64,000 nucleotides of DNA from an uncultured Cohaesibacter sp. (GCF_963667045.1 NZ_OY762934.1:744001-808000); one strand, 5' to 3'. Shown: positions 17,473 through 27,087, counted from the stretch's first letter. Translations and numbers: made by a program. The notes: generated from the letters alone by a model not told the origin.

Positions 17473-18126
17473 TCAGGACGGGCTTCGGGTCACCCCATAA
17501 TGCATCTGGTTCATCTGGTTCATGACACGCCCCATTTCCTCTTCGCTCAGAACAGGCGGCTCGCCCATCTGGCGGGCAATGATATACATCTTGGCCAATG
17601 TCTCGACCTCGATGGCCAGCGCCAGCGCCTGCTTCAGCGTCGAGCCAAGGGCGATCTGGCCATGTTGGCCGAGCAGACAGGCCTTGCGCCCTTCAAGCGC
17701 CTTGAGCGCAGAGTCTGACAGGGCTTGAGTGCCGAAGGTCGCGTAGGGAGCGCAGCGGATATTGGTTCCGCCCGCAACAGCAACCATGTAGTGGAAGCTG
17801 TTGATGTCGAGCTGGTGGCAGGCCATTGCGGCAGCATGGGTCGAGTGGCAATGCAGAACAGCGTTGACGTCCCGCCGATTGGAGAGAATGTCGTGATGGA
17901 AGCGCCATTCCGACGATGGCTTGCGCTGGCCTTCAAAATGTCCGTCAGCGTCCATTGCGACGATGTCTTCGGGCTGCATCTCGTCATATGGCAGCGAAGT
18001 CGGCGTCACCAGGATCTTGTCACCACACCGCGCCGACACGTTCCCCGAAGTTCCCTGATTGAGGCCTATGTCATTCATTCGACGGCAGGCCGCAACCATC
18101 TCACGCCGCAGCTCAAATTCTTCCAT
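17473..18126 (-). CDS. Class II aldolase (L-fuculose-phosphate aldolase type)
   Basis: Zinc-dependent aldolase of the FucA/AraD group, splitting a ketose-1-phosphate to dihydroxyacetone phosphate and an aldehyde, or acting as a 4-epimerase. With the start at 18126 the zinc ligands fall at Glu73, His92, His94 and His155, the same numbering as E. coli FucA; the motif HCHSTHAAAMA is clear. GGAGGAAGG precedes this ATG; the 38 upstream codons were discarded. It is the last intact gene of the ABC importer-kinase-aldolase operon, so it should act on the phosphorylated imported sugar. Confidence 0.88.
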   Translation of the reverse strand: MEEFELRREMVAACRRMNDIGLNQGTSGNVSARCGDKILVTPTSLPYDEMQPEDIVAMDADGHFEGQRKPSSEWRFHHDILSNRRDVNAVLHCHSTHAAAMACHQLDINSFHYMVAVAGGTNIRCAPYATFGTQALSDSALKALEGRKACLLGQHGQIALGSTLKQALALAIEVETLAKMYIIARQMGEPPVLSEEEMGRVMNQMNQMHYGVTRSPS

Positions 18127-18288
18127 CGTCCCTTCCTCCAGTTTTGGACGGAGCGGCTGGTCTTCAAGAAAATCAGCACAATTCTCCCGGGTCTGGCGCA
18201 AGGCAATCCCTTGTCTCATGCGCCAGATTGATTGGTTCAAGTCTTTTTGGTTCGAAGTCGGTCCTGTCCGTTCTTCTCTAGCGGCCGT

Positions 18289-19239
18289 TCAGCCAGCCAT
18301 CGGCAGAGTGGGTGCCGTGTTCATCAGCGCTTCGGTTTCCTCGAAATTGACGATCCCGGCGTCAGAGCCCAGCCCCGTGGACACCAGCGCGCCACAGGCG
18401 GACGCAAATCGTGCCGATTTCTCGATATCCCAGCCATGGTTGAGACCTGCGATGAGGCCAGCGGTGAATGCGTCGCCACAGCCAGTCGTGTCCTTGACAT
18501 CGATCTTGAATGCCGGCAGCCGGAACATGGTGTCCTGCGTTGCCACGATGCAGCCATCGCCACCCATCGTCAAAAGACAATTCGTTGCCCCTGCGTCGAG
18601 GAAGAATTTCGCGGCATCTTCCGGTACACTGAGGCCGGACATGGCTTCGGCGTCTTCGATGCTTGGCACGAAATAGTCGACGAATGGCAGTGAAGGCTTC
18701 AGAACACCAAGCGTTTCTGCTGTTGCCGACAGAAGGTCGAACGTCGTCTGGCAACCGGCGGCCTTGGCAGCCTTGAGCAGAGCGGTTGTCGGTGCGCCAT
18801 CGAGCTTGGCCAGCAGCGGCATGCCGCCAACGTGCACGAACCTGGCATCCAGAATGGCCGGATAGTCCTTGTCGCCAAGGGTCAGTTCATCGGATGCACC
18901 GCGGCGATGCAAGGCCGGGCGTTCGCCGTTCGGGCGCACGTTGAGGATGGTTGAAGAGGTCGGGACGCCCTTGAGCTTGCGCATCTCGGCAATATCGACG
19001 CCGAAGCCGGTGAGCGTATGCAGGATGAAATCGCCCTTCTCGTCGTCACCGATGGCCCCGACCGCACGGGTCTTGAGGCCAAGCTTGGCGCAGTCAATGG
19101 CAGACCCTCCGGCTGTACCGGCAACCGTCAGACGGATCTCATCGATGAAGCGAAGCTGTCCTCCCGGCGGAATTTCATCAACAGGGCGTCCCAGAATGTC
19201 CAGAATATACAGCCCAACCACACTTACATCAAAAGTCAT
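18289..19239 (-). CDS. PfkB-family sugar kinase
   Basis: ATP-dependent kinase of the ribokinase fold. The N-terminal half has the AGTAGGSAIDCAKLG motif (near 42-56), and the C-terminal DTTGCGDAFTAGLIAGL motif (near 248-264) holds the catalytic Asp and anion hole. Length 316 is normal. The ATG at 19239 follows GGAGTGAGG; the GTG three codons upstream is less likely. It lies between the importer genes and the class II aldolase and presumably makes the aldolase substrate. The sugar cannot be named from sequence. Confidence 0.88.
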   Translation of the reverse strand: MTFDVSVVGLYILDILGRPVDEIPPGGQLRFIDEIRLTVAGTAGGSAIDCAKLGLKTRAVGAIGDDEKGDFILHTLTGFGVDIAEMRKLKGVPTSSTILNVRPNGERPALHRRGASDELTLGDKDYPAILDARFVHVGGMPLLAKLDGAPTTALLKAAKAAGCQTTFDLLSATAETLGVLKPSLPFVDYFVPSIEDAEAMSGLSVPEDAAKFFLDAGATNCLLTMGGDGCIVATQDTMFRLPAFKIDVKDTTGCGDAFTAGLIAGLNHGWDIEKSARFASACGALVSTGLGSDAGIVNFEETEALMNTAPTLPMAG

Positions 19240-19411
19240 GATCCTCACTCCTTGCAGTATATTGATCGATCAGACCGCAGGCGAATTGTTCAGCCTCCCG
19301 CACCGCAGGCCTGGTCCTTGTTTCATGGGGCCCAGGTCACCGCACAATCCGACGTAGCTGGCAAGACCCGGGTAGATTTGCGTGCTGGCTCAGCGCCTTC
19401 GCCCGGCCGCC

Positions 19412-20443
19412 TTAGCGGTTGGACGAGTTGGCGAAGAGTGCGCCAGCCAGAATGATGAAGCAGCCGATGACAAAGGTCTGCCAAGTGCTGGGGATGCCAG
19501 CCAGGATGAGAACGTTGTCAATCAGGGTAATCAGGATGACGCCCAGAACCGCGCCGATGACCGTTCCGCCACCGCCGGTGATCCTTGCACCGCCCAGAAC
19601 CACGGCCGCAATGACATTCAATTCATTGCCCGACAGGTCGAAGGGGTTGGCAAGACGGTTGCTGGCGACATGGATGACACCTGCGATACCGGCCAGAAGC
19701 CCGGCATAGGCGAAGACGAACATCTGAACCTTGCGGTGGTCATAGCCAAGCCGTTCGGCGATTTCGGCGCTGCCGCCAACCGCGAAGATGGCACGCCCCA
19801 TCAGGGTCCGGTTGAGGATCCACCAAGTCACGAGGGCCGCGACAACCAACACCAGAACATAGGCTGGCAAGATGGCAATGGACCCGCTCTGGGCGCTGAC
19901 CCGCATCAGCTCGGCCTTGCCGAAATTCTCCATGGAAAGCGGAATGTTGACGAACAGCTCGGTTCCGATGAAGGTCAACAGGAAGCCATGGATCACATAT
20001 TGCGTGCCGATGGTCACGATCAGGGCCGGAGCCTTGAGAGCATGAACCAGAAGGCCATTGCCGATACCGATGACCATGCCCCCGAGAGCTGCCAACAGGA
20101 TGATGACCGGGATAGGCATCCACGGCGCATAGGCGGCAACGGCCGTGGTGATCCAGTACATCATCAGACCGGCGATCGCCGCAAAGGACATGTCGATGCC
20201 ACCGGCGGCCAGCACCACAAGGAAGCCAAGGCCGAACAGACCGGTGACCACTGAGGCACGGGCAATATCGAAGATGTTAGAAATCTGCCAGAACTCAGGC
20301 GAGATCGTGCCGATGACCACACAGACGATGACGATCAGAAGCAGGGTAAAAATCGGCGGATAACGGATCATCCAGCTTGCAATACGGGAGATCTGGCTTT
20401 CGCCCTTCCCCCCGTTGATGCCGTCCAGTGTAAAATCGCTCAT
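19412..20443 (-). CDS. Ribose-type ABC sugar transporter permease
   Basis: Membrane subunit of the RbsC/AraH family, with about ten hydrophobic segments and the typical AAGGIDMSFAAIAGLM and GNELNVIAAVVLGGARITGGGGTVIGA-like segment near its C-terminal part. It overlaps the upstream ATPase gene by four bases. The importer has a second, separate permease at 23477, so it is probably a heterodimer, as in the Lsr and rhamnose systems. Confidence 0.92.
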   Translation of the reverse strand: MSDFTLDGINGGKGESQISRIASWMIRYPPIFTLLLIVIVCVVIGTISPEFWQISNIFDIARASVVTGLFGLGFLVVLAAGGIDMSFAAIAGLMMYWITTAVAAYAPWMPIPVIILLAALGGMVIGIGNGLLVHALKAPALIVTIGTQYVIHGFLLTFIGTELFVNIPLSMENFGKAELMRVSAQSGSIAILPAYVLVLVVAALVTWWILNRTLMGRAIFAVGGSAEIAERLGYDHRKVQMFVFAYAGLLAGIAGVIHVASNRLANPFDLSGNELNVIAAVVLGGARITGGGGTVIGAVLGVILITLIDNVLILAGIPSTWQTFVIGCFIILAGALFANSSNR

Positions 20444-22035
20444 GACTGTTTCCCCGTCGAGTTTTCCGCCACCATTGCCCGGTAAAGGGTATTTTCTTCT
20501 AGTTTCTCTGCGTCGAAGGTCTCAACGATGCGGCCACGGCGCATGACGATGATCCGGTCACAATTCTGAAGCAGTTCCGGCAGGTCATCGCTGACGATGA
20601 TGACGCCCATGCCCTGACTGGAGAGCTTCTGGATGATGCGGAAGATCGTATCCTTGGACCCAACGTCCACGCCGACGGTGGGGCCGTGCAAGACGAAGAC
20701 CTTGGGAACGATGGTCAGCCCTCGCCCGATAAGGACACGCTGCTGATTGCCCCCCGAAAGGGACTGAACCGGGTTGTTGAGGTCGGCGACCACGATCTGC
20801 AGGTCCTTGACCAGCCGCTCTGCCATCTTACGGCTGCGGACCTTGCTGATCATGCCGAACTTGTCGCGCAGGTCATCAAGAATCTGGGCAACGATGTTGG
20901 ACTGGATCGGCTTGGCAAGGAACAGACCTTCGGAAAGGCGGTCCTCGGGCACATAACCAATCTGCTCGTTGATGGCATCAACCGGGCGGCGCAGATGCAG
21001 GGACTTGCCGTCAAGCAGGATCGAACCGCCATCGGCTGGTTCTACCCCGGCAAGGGCACGGGCCAGTTCGTTGCGGCCGGAATCGAGCAGCCCCGTGACA
21101 CCGACAATCTCGCCATGGGCAAGCGAGAAGGATACATCGGCAAACGCGTTCTTGCGCTTTAGCCCTTCGACGACCAGCAGGTTCTCCGTCCCGATTTCAG
21201 TCGTCCGGTAACGGACAACATCGATCTTGCGGCCGGTCATCCAGAAACTGAGATCGGTTTTCTGATAGTCAGCGACATCGCCTTCCTGCACTTTTTCGCC
21301 ATCGCGCATGATGATGAAATGACCGCCGATTGACATGACTTCATCAAGCTTGTGGGTCACGAACAGCACAGCCACACCGCGACTGCGCAACTGGTCCACG
21401 ATCTCGATCAGATTGTCGACTTCGCGCTTGGTCAGCGCGGCGGTCGGCTCGTCCATGATCACGAGGCGGGCATCGGAGGCAATCGCACGGGCAATCGCCA
21501 CTAGCTGACGCGTCGCAATCGGAAGCCTGGCCACTTCGGTAGAGCAGAAGCGCTTGTCTGTCGGCAGGTTGACCGACTTGAGGGCACGCGTTGCAGTCTC
21601 GGTCAACTTGCCAAGATCAAGGCTACGCGCCAATTTTCCATCGGCGGCCACCAACTGCTCGGAAAGGGCAATATTCTCTGTCACCGAAAGGTTCGGCAGC
21701 AACGAGAGATCCTGATACACGGTTTCGATACCGGCTCTCAGCGCGCCCAACGGGTCAAGCGAGGTCACCGGTTCGCCGTTGATCCTTATCTCGCCTTCAT
21801 CCGCAGGCTGTGCGCCGGAAATGATCTTGATGAGCGTGCTCTTGCCGCAGCCGTTCTCACCCATCAGGTGATAGATCTGACCCGGATTGATGCAGAGATC
21901 GACACCGCGCAAGGCATGCACGCCACCAAAGCGCTTGTGGATCCCACGCACCTCCAGAAATGGCGTTTCGACATCGCTCTGGGATGCCTCATCAGCGGCT
22001 TGAGAAAACTTGGGAATGGTGCCTATGCTATTCAT
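20440..22035 (-). CDS. Ribose-type ABC sugar transporter ATPase, tandem domains
   Basis: Double ATPase of the RbsA/MglA family. Domain 1 (about 25-255) has Walker A GENGCGKST and Walker B LVIMDEPTAAL; domain 2 (about 270-515) has the LSGGNQQ signature typical of the sugar group, with the Walker A replaced by GLLDSGRNE as is usual there. In domain 2 the Walker B region reads VFVLHGPTVGVDVGSK, with Gly where Glu is normal, again common in second domains. The start at 22035 (MNSIGTIP) is the last Met before the domain and follows GGGAT; longer frames to 22185 are unlikely. Confidence 0.9.
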   Translation of the reverse strand: MNSIGTIPKFSQAADEASQSDVETPFLEVRGIHKRFGGVHALRGVDLCINPGQIYHLMGENGCGKSTLIKIISGAQPADEGEIRINGEPVTSLDPLGALRAGIETVYQDLSLLPNLSVTENIALSEQLVAADGKLARSLDLGKLTETATRALKSVNLPTDKRFCSTEVARLPIATRQLVAIARAIASDARLVIMDEPTAALTKREVDNLIEIVDQLRSRGVAVLFVTHKLDEVMSIGGHFIIMRDGEKVQEGDVADYQKTDLSFWMTGRKIDVVRYRTTEIGTENLLVVEGLKRKNAFADVSFSLAHGEIVGVTGLLDSGRNELARALAGVEPADGGSILLDGKSLHLRRPVDAINEQIGYVPEDRLSEGLFLAKPIQSNIVAQILDDLRDKFGMISKVRSRKMAERLVKDLQIVVADLNNPVQSLSGGNQQRVLIGRGLTIVPKVFVLHGPTVGVDVGSKDTIFRIIQKLSSQGMGVIIVSDDLPELLQNCDRIIVMRRGRIVETFDAEKLEENTLYRAMVAENSTGKQS

Positions 22036-22265
22036 GCTATATCCCGCAAACCCCCGGTTCCCTCGCTCATCTCCCATTGCCCGTAAGGGCTGGATCTGAA
22101 CGGAGTGACGACCGTTTGACACAGACCAGGAGGGTTTTGTGTCCATGAGTAAATCTTGGCGCCGGATTCTGTAGGCGGGCGCCAATTGAGATGCAGACCG
22201 TCTGTCAGCCTGTTGGTTCGATTATGTTCCACAAGGACGCCTATCGGGCCTGCATCGCTTGGCAT

Positions 22266-22299
22266 GGAGGACGAGATCCGTTGCCGGATGCCGTCCTCC
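22266..22299 (-). other. Hairpin between binding-protein and ATPase genes
   Basis: GGAGGACG (22266-22273) pairs with CGTCCTCC (22292-22299), with an inner ATCCG/CGGAT stem. No T-run follows on the minus strand, so it looks like an RNA-stabilising or partial-stop element that keeps binding-protein mRNA more abundant than the rest. The remainder of the 22036-22377 gap shows nothing else clear. Confidence 0.6.
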
Positions 22300-22377
22300 T
22301 CGGGAGATTTTCACAAAGGAAACGCACATAGTCCGTTCACTAGGGAAAAAAGCTCCTTCAACCTTCATGACAGTGTC

Positions 22378-23382
22378 TTAGAACTGATACTGATCGACAT
22401 TGTCCTTGTTGATGTCGAGCCAGGCCTGACCAACAAGGAGAACGCCCTTGCCCGGGCCCTTTTTCAGCTGCATGTTGGTATAGCCAGGAACACCAAGATC
22501 CATGCCGTCCTTGAGCTCTTCGCCATTGAGAACCATGTGGGCAATCTTGTTCATGATGAAGCCGGCATCTTTCGGATCCCAGAGACTGATGCCGGTAACG
22601 GCGCCACTCTTGAGGTAACGGCTCGTATCGGTTGGCATGCCGATACCATAGACGCAAACCTTGCCAGTCAGACCGGCTTCTTCGATGGCGCGACCGATAC
22701 CGATCACGTCAACAGCAGAACCGCCCTGGAAGCCTTTGATATCAGGATACTTTTTCAGAAGTTCCTTGGCTTTGTTATAAGCGGTGTTTGCGTCGTTGAA
22801 CGACTCATTCTTTGCGGAGACGAGTTTCATTTTCGGGTATTTTGCTTCAGCGTTGGCAGCGGAAGCGTCAGCCCACTGAACATGGGTCAAGCTGCCCAGA
22901 GACCCGACGAACGAGGTCCAGGTGCCTTCTTCGCCCATGCATTTGGCGATCTGGTCGTTGAAGTGAGCGCCGAAAGCGTCGTTGTCGAAGGCTTCCATGT
23001 CAACCTGGGTGTTTTTCAGGTTGGAAGCTTCATGCGTGATGACCGTGATGCCACGATCCATGGCGCGTTTCAGAGCACCTTCCATCATCGGAGGGTCGAA
23101 CGGAACGACTGCGATAGCGTCAACTCCCTTGGCGATAAGGTCTTCAACCAGACGTACCTGCTGGGCAGCGTCGCCCTTGCCCGGTCCGATTTCCTTGGTG
23201 GTTACACCTTCGGTGACCTTGCCATATTCCGTGACACCCACATCCATGCGGCGGAACCAGGTTTCACCAAGCAGCTTCACAACAGTGACGATTTCCTTGT
23301 CGTCCTGTGCAATAGCCTGGCTTCCCGTGAACATGGTACCAACCATCAGGGCGCACATTGCGATTTTGTTAAGCTTAGACAT
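22378..23382 (-). CDS. Sugar ABC transporter periplasmic binding protein
   Basis: Type I periplasmic binding protein of the LsrB/RhaS group. A signal peptide ends at about residue 25 (GSQAIAQ). The mature part has VVKLLGETWFRRMDVGV near the start, VDAIAVVPFDPP near residue 88, and KVCVYGIGMPTDTSRYLKSG in the hinge region. It lies between the two permease genes, unlike the usual order, and a hairpin separates it from the ATPase. Ligand unknown; LsrB-type proteins bind AI-2, rhamnose or related polyols. Confidence 0.9.
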   Translation of the reverse strand: MSKLNKIAMCALMVGTMFTGSQAIAQDDKEIVTVVKLLGETWFRRMDVGVTEYGKVTEGVTTKEIGPGKGDAAQQVRLVEDLIAKGVDAIAVVPFDPPMMEGALKRAMDRGITVITHEASNLKNTQVDMEAFDNDAFGAHFNDQIAKCMGEEGTWTSFVGSLGSLTHVQWADASAANAEAKYPKMKLVSAKNESFNDANTAYNKAKELLKKYPDIKGFQGGSAVDVIGIGRAIEEAGLTGKVCVYGIGMPTDTSRYLKSGAVTGISLWDPKDAGFIMNKIAHMVLNGEELKDGMDLGVPGYTNMQLKKGPGKGVLLVGQAWLDINKDNVDQYQF

Positions 23383-23476
23383 TGCGGTAGTTCCTTTCTC
23401 TCCCTAAAACCTTAAAGAACTCCCTCTGGATCAAACGTCCGACAGCGAGGGTGCCTGCCGGACCGGGCCTTCCCTG

Positions 23477-24493
23477 TCAGGACTTGGTCAGACGCCAAAC
23501 CCGAAGATCGAATTTGGATACAGCCAAGAAGATCAGCAAAAGCAGACCCCAGGCGAAGTCCCGGAAAAAGTTCGAGATATTCAAGAAGTTGAACATGCTC
23601 GAGAGAACCTGCAGCGCAGCAGCCGAGAGGAGGACGCAGGAAATGCGACCATACCCGCCATCCGGCTTCACGCCAGCCATCACGACAATCAGGATGGCGA
23701 TGAGGACATAGGATGTCCCGTAATCCCATTTCACGGAGGAAATACGCGCTGCAATGATGAAGCCTGCAACCGAGGCCAGAACACCGGAAATGGTGTAGGC
23801 GGTCAGAAACAGTCTCTTTTCATCAAAGCCGGCAAAGCGAGCCGCTTTCGGATTGCTCCCCAAGAGATAGAGACGTGTACCAAATGGGGTGAAGCGCAGA
23901 ACCGCCCCGATGATCACGGCAATGATCAGGAACAGGGCAAAGCACATCGGCACCCCCAGAATGGGCGAATGTCCGAAGGCATCCAGGGGCTCGATATAGC
24001 CCAGACGAACGCCGGAGCCATTGGTCAACACCACACTCACGCCAGTAAAGGCGAGCGAAGTCCCGAGGGTGGCGATGATTGGCGTAAGGTTGGCGCGTGA
24101 GACCAGCAGACCATTGACGATGCCGCCGACAAAGCCCACGCAGACGCAGACAAAGGCAAAGACAAAGACATAGGTCATTGGATTGTCGTCGGGCGAAATA
24201 TATTGCGGCACCAGCAGGGCCGCCGAAATACCCGAAAGGTTGGCCAACGCGATGCCCGACAGGTCAATGCCGCCATTGCCCGAGATCATTGCCAGGGTCA
24301 CGCCAATTGCAAGAAGCCCGAGCTCGGGGATCTGGATAGCCATCGATTGAAGGTTGTAGGCGTTGACAAAGTCAATTCCAGAAATGGAGACAGCGGCTGC
24401 AAGAACCAGCAGATTGACCACAACAAGAAAATTGAACTGGCGGTCGGACGTGGCACGACGCCACACGGACCCGTTCGACACGGTATTGGACAT
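23477..24493 (-). CDS. Ribose-type ABC sugar transporter permease, first gene
   Basis: Second permease of the importer, about nine to ten hydrophobic helices, with ISGNGGIDLSGIALANLSG (near 69-87) and the GTSLAFTGVSVVLTNGSG segment. The ATG at 24493 follows GGGAGGAA. It is the first gene of the leftward operon and faces the SorC regulator gene over a 416-bp region that holds the operators. Confidence 0.9.
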   Translation of the reverse strand: MSNTVSNGSVWRRATSDRQFNFLVVVNLLVLAAAVSISGIDFVNAYNLQSMAIQIPELGLLAIGVTLAMISGNGGIDLSGIALANLSGISAALLVPQYISPDDNPMTYVFVFAFVCVCVGFVGGIVNGLLVSRANLTPIIATLGTSLAFTGVSVVLTNGSGVRLGYIEPLDAFGHSPILGVPMCFALFLIIAVIIGAVLRFTPFGTRLYLLGSNPKAARFAGFDEKRLFLTAYTISGVLASVAGFIIAARISSVKWDYGTSYVLIAILIVVMAGVKPDGGYGRISCVLLSAAALQVLSSMFNFLNISNFFRDFAWGLLLLIFLAVSKFDLRVWRLTKS

Positions 24494-24836
24494 ATATTCC
24501 TCCCTTATTGTGTCGCAGACAACCCAACATGTCCGCGGCCCAATAATTTGCTTCGATCAGACCTCACACCGACCGAACCAGCCTCCGTCCACCACCAAAC
24601 GCCCTATCCCAGATTGCAACTTGGACAAAGAAATCCCATTGACTCGCAAGCATCTCTACCTGGAGCCGAAATCCCCTCGTTCAAACTTGGGCAAAACACC
24701 TGACTGGATTACGAAAGCACAATTGACACCAGCAAATAGCCTCCCGGTGTCGTGTAGAATTTAACATTTGTCAGAGAATGGTGTCAAGTGTCAAATTCCG
24801 TCTTGCAAACAACGAAAAATGGCTGTTATTTGCCAA

Positions 24837-24864
24837 TTGAAACACAAATGACATTTGCTATAAT
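24837..24864 (+). promoter_or_regulatory. Promoter with palindromic operator upstream of the SorC gene
   Basis: TTGAAA (24837-24842), 16-bp spacer and TATAAT (24859-24864) make a good sigma-70 promoter. The spacer contains the perfect palindrome CAAATG-A-CATTTG (24845-24857). Related words (CATTTGTCA at 24765, TGTCAAGTGTCAAATT at 24782, TTTGACAATTG at 24867) repeat on both sides. This is what autoregulation by the SorC protein would look like. The rest of the gap (24494-24836) must hold the leftward importer promoter, which was not resolved. Confidence 0.6.
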
Positions 24865-24909
24865 AATTTGACAATTGAAATTAAAGGACATGGAAAGGCT
24901 GTCGGGACA

Positions 24910-25926
24910 ATGAAATCTCCGAAGACACTGGCAGGCAAAGCGTCAACGACAGCAAAACTGTCTACATCAAACGGAGTAACAGCTCCTGCAATGTATCAGA
25001 ACGACCCCAGACTCTGGGCTGCATGGCTTTACTACCACGATGAACTGAACCAGAATCAGATCGCCGCGCTATTAGGTGTGTCCCGAGCCTCCGTTGTCAA
25101 TTACCTACAAGAAGCACGTGCAAACCACTACATAAAGATCTCCGTACGCAGTGACCTGCTGACCAGCATCAAGCTGGCAGAGAAGCTCAAGGAGACATTC
25201 GGCCTCAGGGAGTGCATGGTCATTCCGGATGATGGCGGATTGCTCACCCCAACCCAGCGGATCGGCAAGGCCGGAGCCAGTTTTCTTGAAGGAGCCCTGG
25301 CCCCCGATGATGTCGTGGGGGTTGCCTGGGGGCGCACCATTCAGGCGCTCGCCAACAATCTGACAGAACAGTACCTTTCGAACATGTGTGTGGTTCAGGT
25401 GGTGGGAAGCCAGCGAAGCACATCCGACGGCTTCAGCTCCGAAGAGTGCGTTTCGCTCATTTCGTTGAAATTGCATGCAAAAGCCGCCAATCTTCATGCG
25501 CCTGCGGCCCTGAGCAACAGGGAGTTGCGCGATGCCCTTCTCCGCGAAACCATCATTCAGGAACAGTTCGCACGCATCCGCTCCTGCAACAAGATCCTGT
25601 TCGGCGTCTGCTCGATCAAGGATAACAGCCTCGTGTTCGCCAGCGGACTGACCAGTGTCGAAGAGAGCAAATACTACATTTCCAAGGGAGCAGTCGGTGT
25701 CATCGCCGGTCGCTTCTATGATGCGGACGGCATCTGGATTCAGGGACCGCTTGACGATCGGCTGGTCGGCATAACCCTCGACGAGGTCAGACAGATCCCG
25801 ACCCGTATCGCGGTTGCTGGCGGCACCGACAAGACTGCTTCGATGCTGGGGGCGTTGCGGGGCAATTACATCAACATGTTGATCACAGACGAACAGACTG
25901 CACTCCGCATATTGGAGCGGGTGTAG
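24910..25926 (+). CDS. SorC/DeoR-type sugar-binding transcriptional regulator
   Basis: Regulator of the SorC family (relatives: LsrR, EryD, SorC). The helix-turn-helix is at about residues 32-70 (AAWLYYHDELNQNQIAALLG then VSRASVVNYL), and residues 85-335 form the sugar-phosphate-binding domain with GVAWGRTIQALA near 138 and AGGTDKTASMLGALRGNYIN near its end. The ATG at 24910 was preferred; the in-frame TTG at 24868 is possible. It is divergent from the sugar importer operon and is the obvious candidate regulator. Confidence 0.88.
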   Translation: MKSPKTLAGKASTTAKLSTSNGVTAPAMYQNDPRLWAAWLYYHDELNQNQIAALLGVSRASVVNYLQEARANHYIKISVRSDLLTSIKLAEKLKETFGLRECMVIPDDGGLLTPTQRIGKAGASFLEGALAPDDVVGVAWGRTIQALANNLTEQYLSNMCVVQVVGSQRSTSDGFSSEECVSLISLKLHAKAANLHAPAALSNRELRDALLRETIIQEQFARIRSCNKILFGVCSIKDNSLVFASGLTSVEESKYYISKGAVGVIAGRFYDADGIWIQGPLDDRLVGITLDEVRQIPTRIAVAGGTDKTASMLGALRGNYINMLITDEQTALRILERV

Positions 25927-25981
25927 CCTCCTGCTCTCTCCACGCCACAGCCTTAGTGTTCCATACCTAACCTACTCTGGC

Positions 25982-26935
25982 CTAGCCGAACGTCCGTTCC
26001 GACAGGGGCAGGGTGAAGATTTTCTCCCTGCAAAGACGCAAAAACTCGACCTCGGCCTCGGAAAAGCGCCGCTTGGGATTTGAGACCAGGTGCACATCCA
26101 CCACCGGCAGGCCCTCATAGGGCGGCAACTGGAACAGCATCCCGCGCTCCACTTCCCTGCGCGCAACGTGGATCGGCAAGGCACCGATACCGATGTTGGC
26201 GATGATCATGCGACGAACTTCCACCAGATTGGATGATACGCCGTGCCATCGGGTTGCCGCCTGAACACGGGCCCTGAGATTGGCAACCGGCTCCAGCGCA
26301 CCGCCTTCCACTTCGGTCTGGAACGACACGCTCGGCTCGCCAATCAACTCAGCCACATCAATGTCCTTCTTGCCGAAAAGCCTGTGGCTCGGCCCACAAT
26401 AGAGTGCAAAGAACTCCCGGTACATGATCTCTGCCGTAAGAGCGCTGAGCGGCTTGTTGACCAGGCAGACACCAAAACTGGCCCGGTTCTGCCCGACGCG
26501 CCCGACGATCTCCTCACTATCAGCCACCGCAATGGAGAAGGTCACCTTGTCGTGCAGCCGGGCATACTCGGCAAGAACATCATCAAACTGCGGACAGACC
26601 ACATGGCTGGCCACAACGAGCGTGATGTGGCCGCGCAGCTCATCTTCCCCGCGGTCCAGCAAAGAAGGCAGTTGCGACACACTGCCAAAGATGGTCGAGC
26701 ACTCATAATAGAGGACATCGCCCGAGCGGGTGACACGGAACTGGTTCGGCTTGCGGACAATGAGCTTATGCCCTGTTATTTCCTCGAGCCGCTTGAGCGC
26801 CGCACTGACCGTCGGTTGCTTCAACCCCAGAAAATCAGCAGCCTTGGTAATGCTTTTCTGTTCAACGACAACCATGAATGTTCGAAGCAGGTTCCAGTCC
26901 AGATTCCATGGAAACCTCTGTTCATAAGGCCTCAT
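25982..26935 (-). CDS. LysR-family regulator of the amino-acid operon
   Basis: LysR-type regulator: winged helix at about residues 14-73 with FMVVVEQKSITKAADFLG then LKQPTVSAALKRLE, and a LysR substrate-binding domain from about residue 100. It is transcribed away from the ABC importer at 27088. A 17-bp palindrome lies directly against its start codon, suggesting that it blocks its own transcription and activates the importer operon. Confidence 0.9.
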   Translation of the reverse strand: MRPYEQRFPWNLDWNLLRTFMVVVEQKSITKAADFLGLKQPTVSAALKRLEEITGHKLIVRKPNQFRVTRSGDVLYYECSTIFGSVSQLPSLLDRGEDELRGHITLVVASHVVCPQFDDVLAEYARLHDKVTFSIAVADSEEIVGRVGQNRASFGVCLVNKPLSALTAEIMYREFFALYCGPSHRLFGKKDIDVAELIGEPSVSFQTEVEGGALEPVANLRARVQAATRWHGVSSNLVEVRRMIIANIGIGALPIHVARREVERGMLFQLPPYEGLPVVDVHLVSNPKRRFSEAEVEFLRLCREKIFTLPLSERTFG

Positions 26936-26952
26936 TATAGATCCAATCTATA
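26936..26952. promoter_or_regulatory. LysR-type operator palindrome
   Basis: TATAGAT-CCA-ATCTATA is a perfect 17-bp inverted repeat containing the T-N11-A core of LysR sites. It touches the LysR start codon and is about 135 bp upstream of the divergent binding-protein gene. Confidence 0.6.
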
Positions 26953-27087
26953 TCAAACATTGGAATTATTTATTTGCTTGATGGTACATCCCATGCAACC
27001 TTCAGCACAAGGTGGCAAAAAATTAGTCACTGCTAAAAATTAGGCAAAACGCCAGGGAACAGTTTTCGCTTCAAACAGGAGATATTC

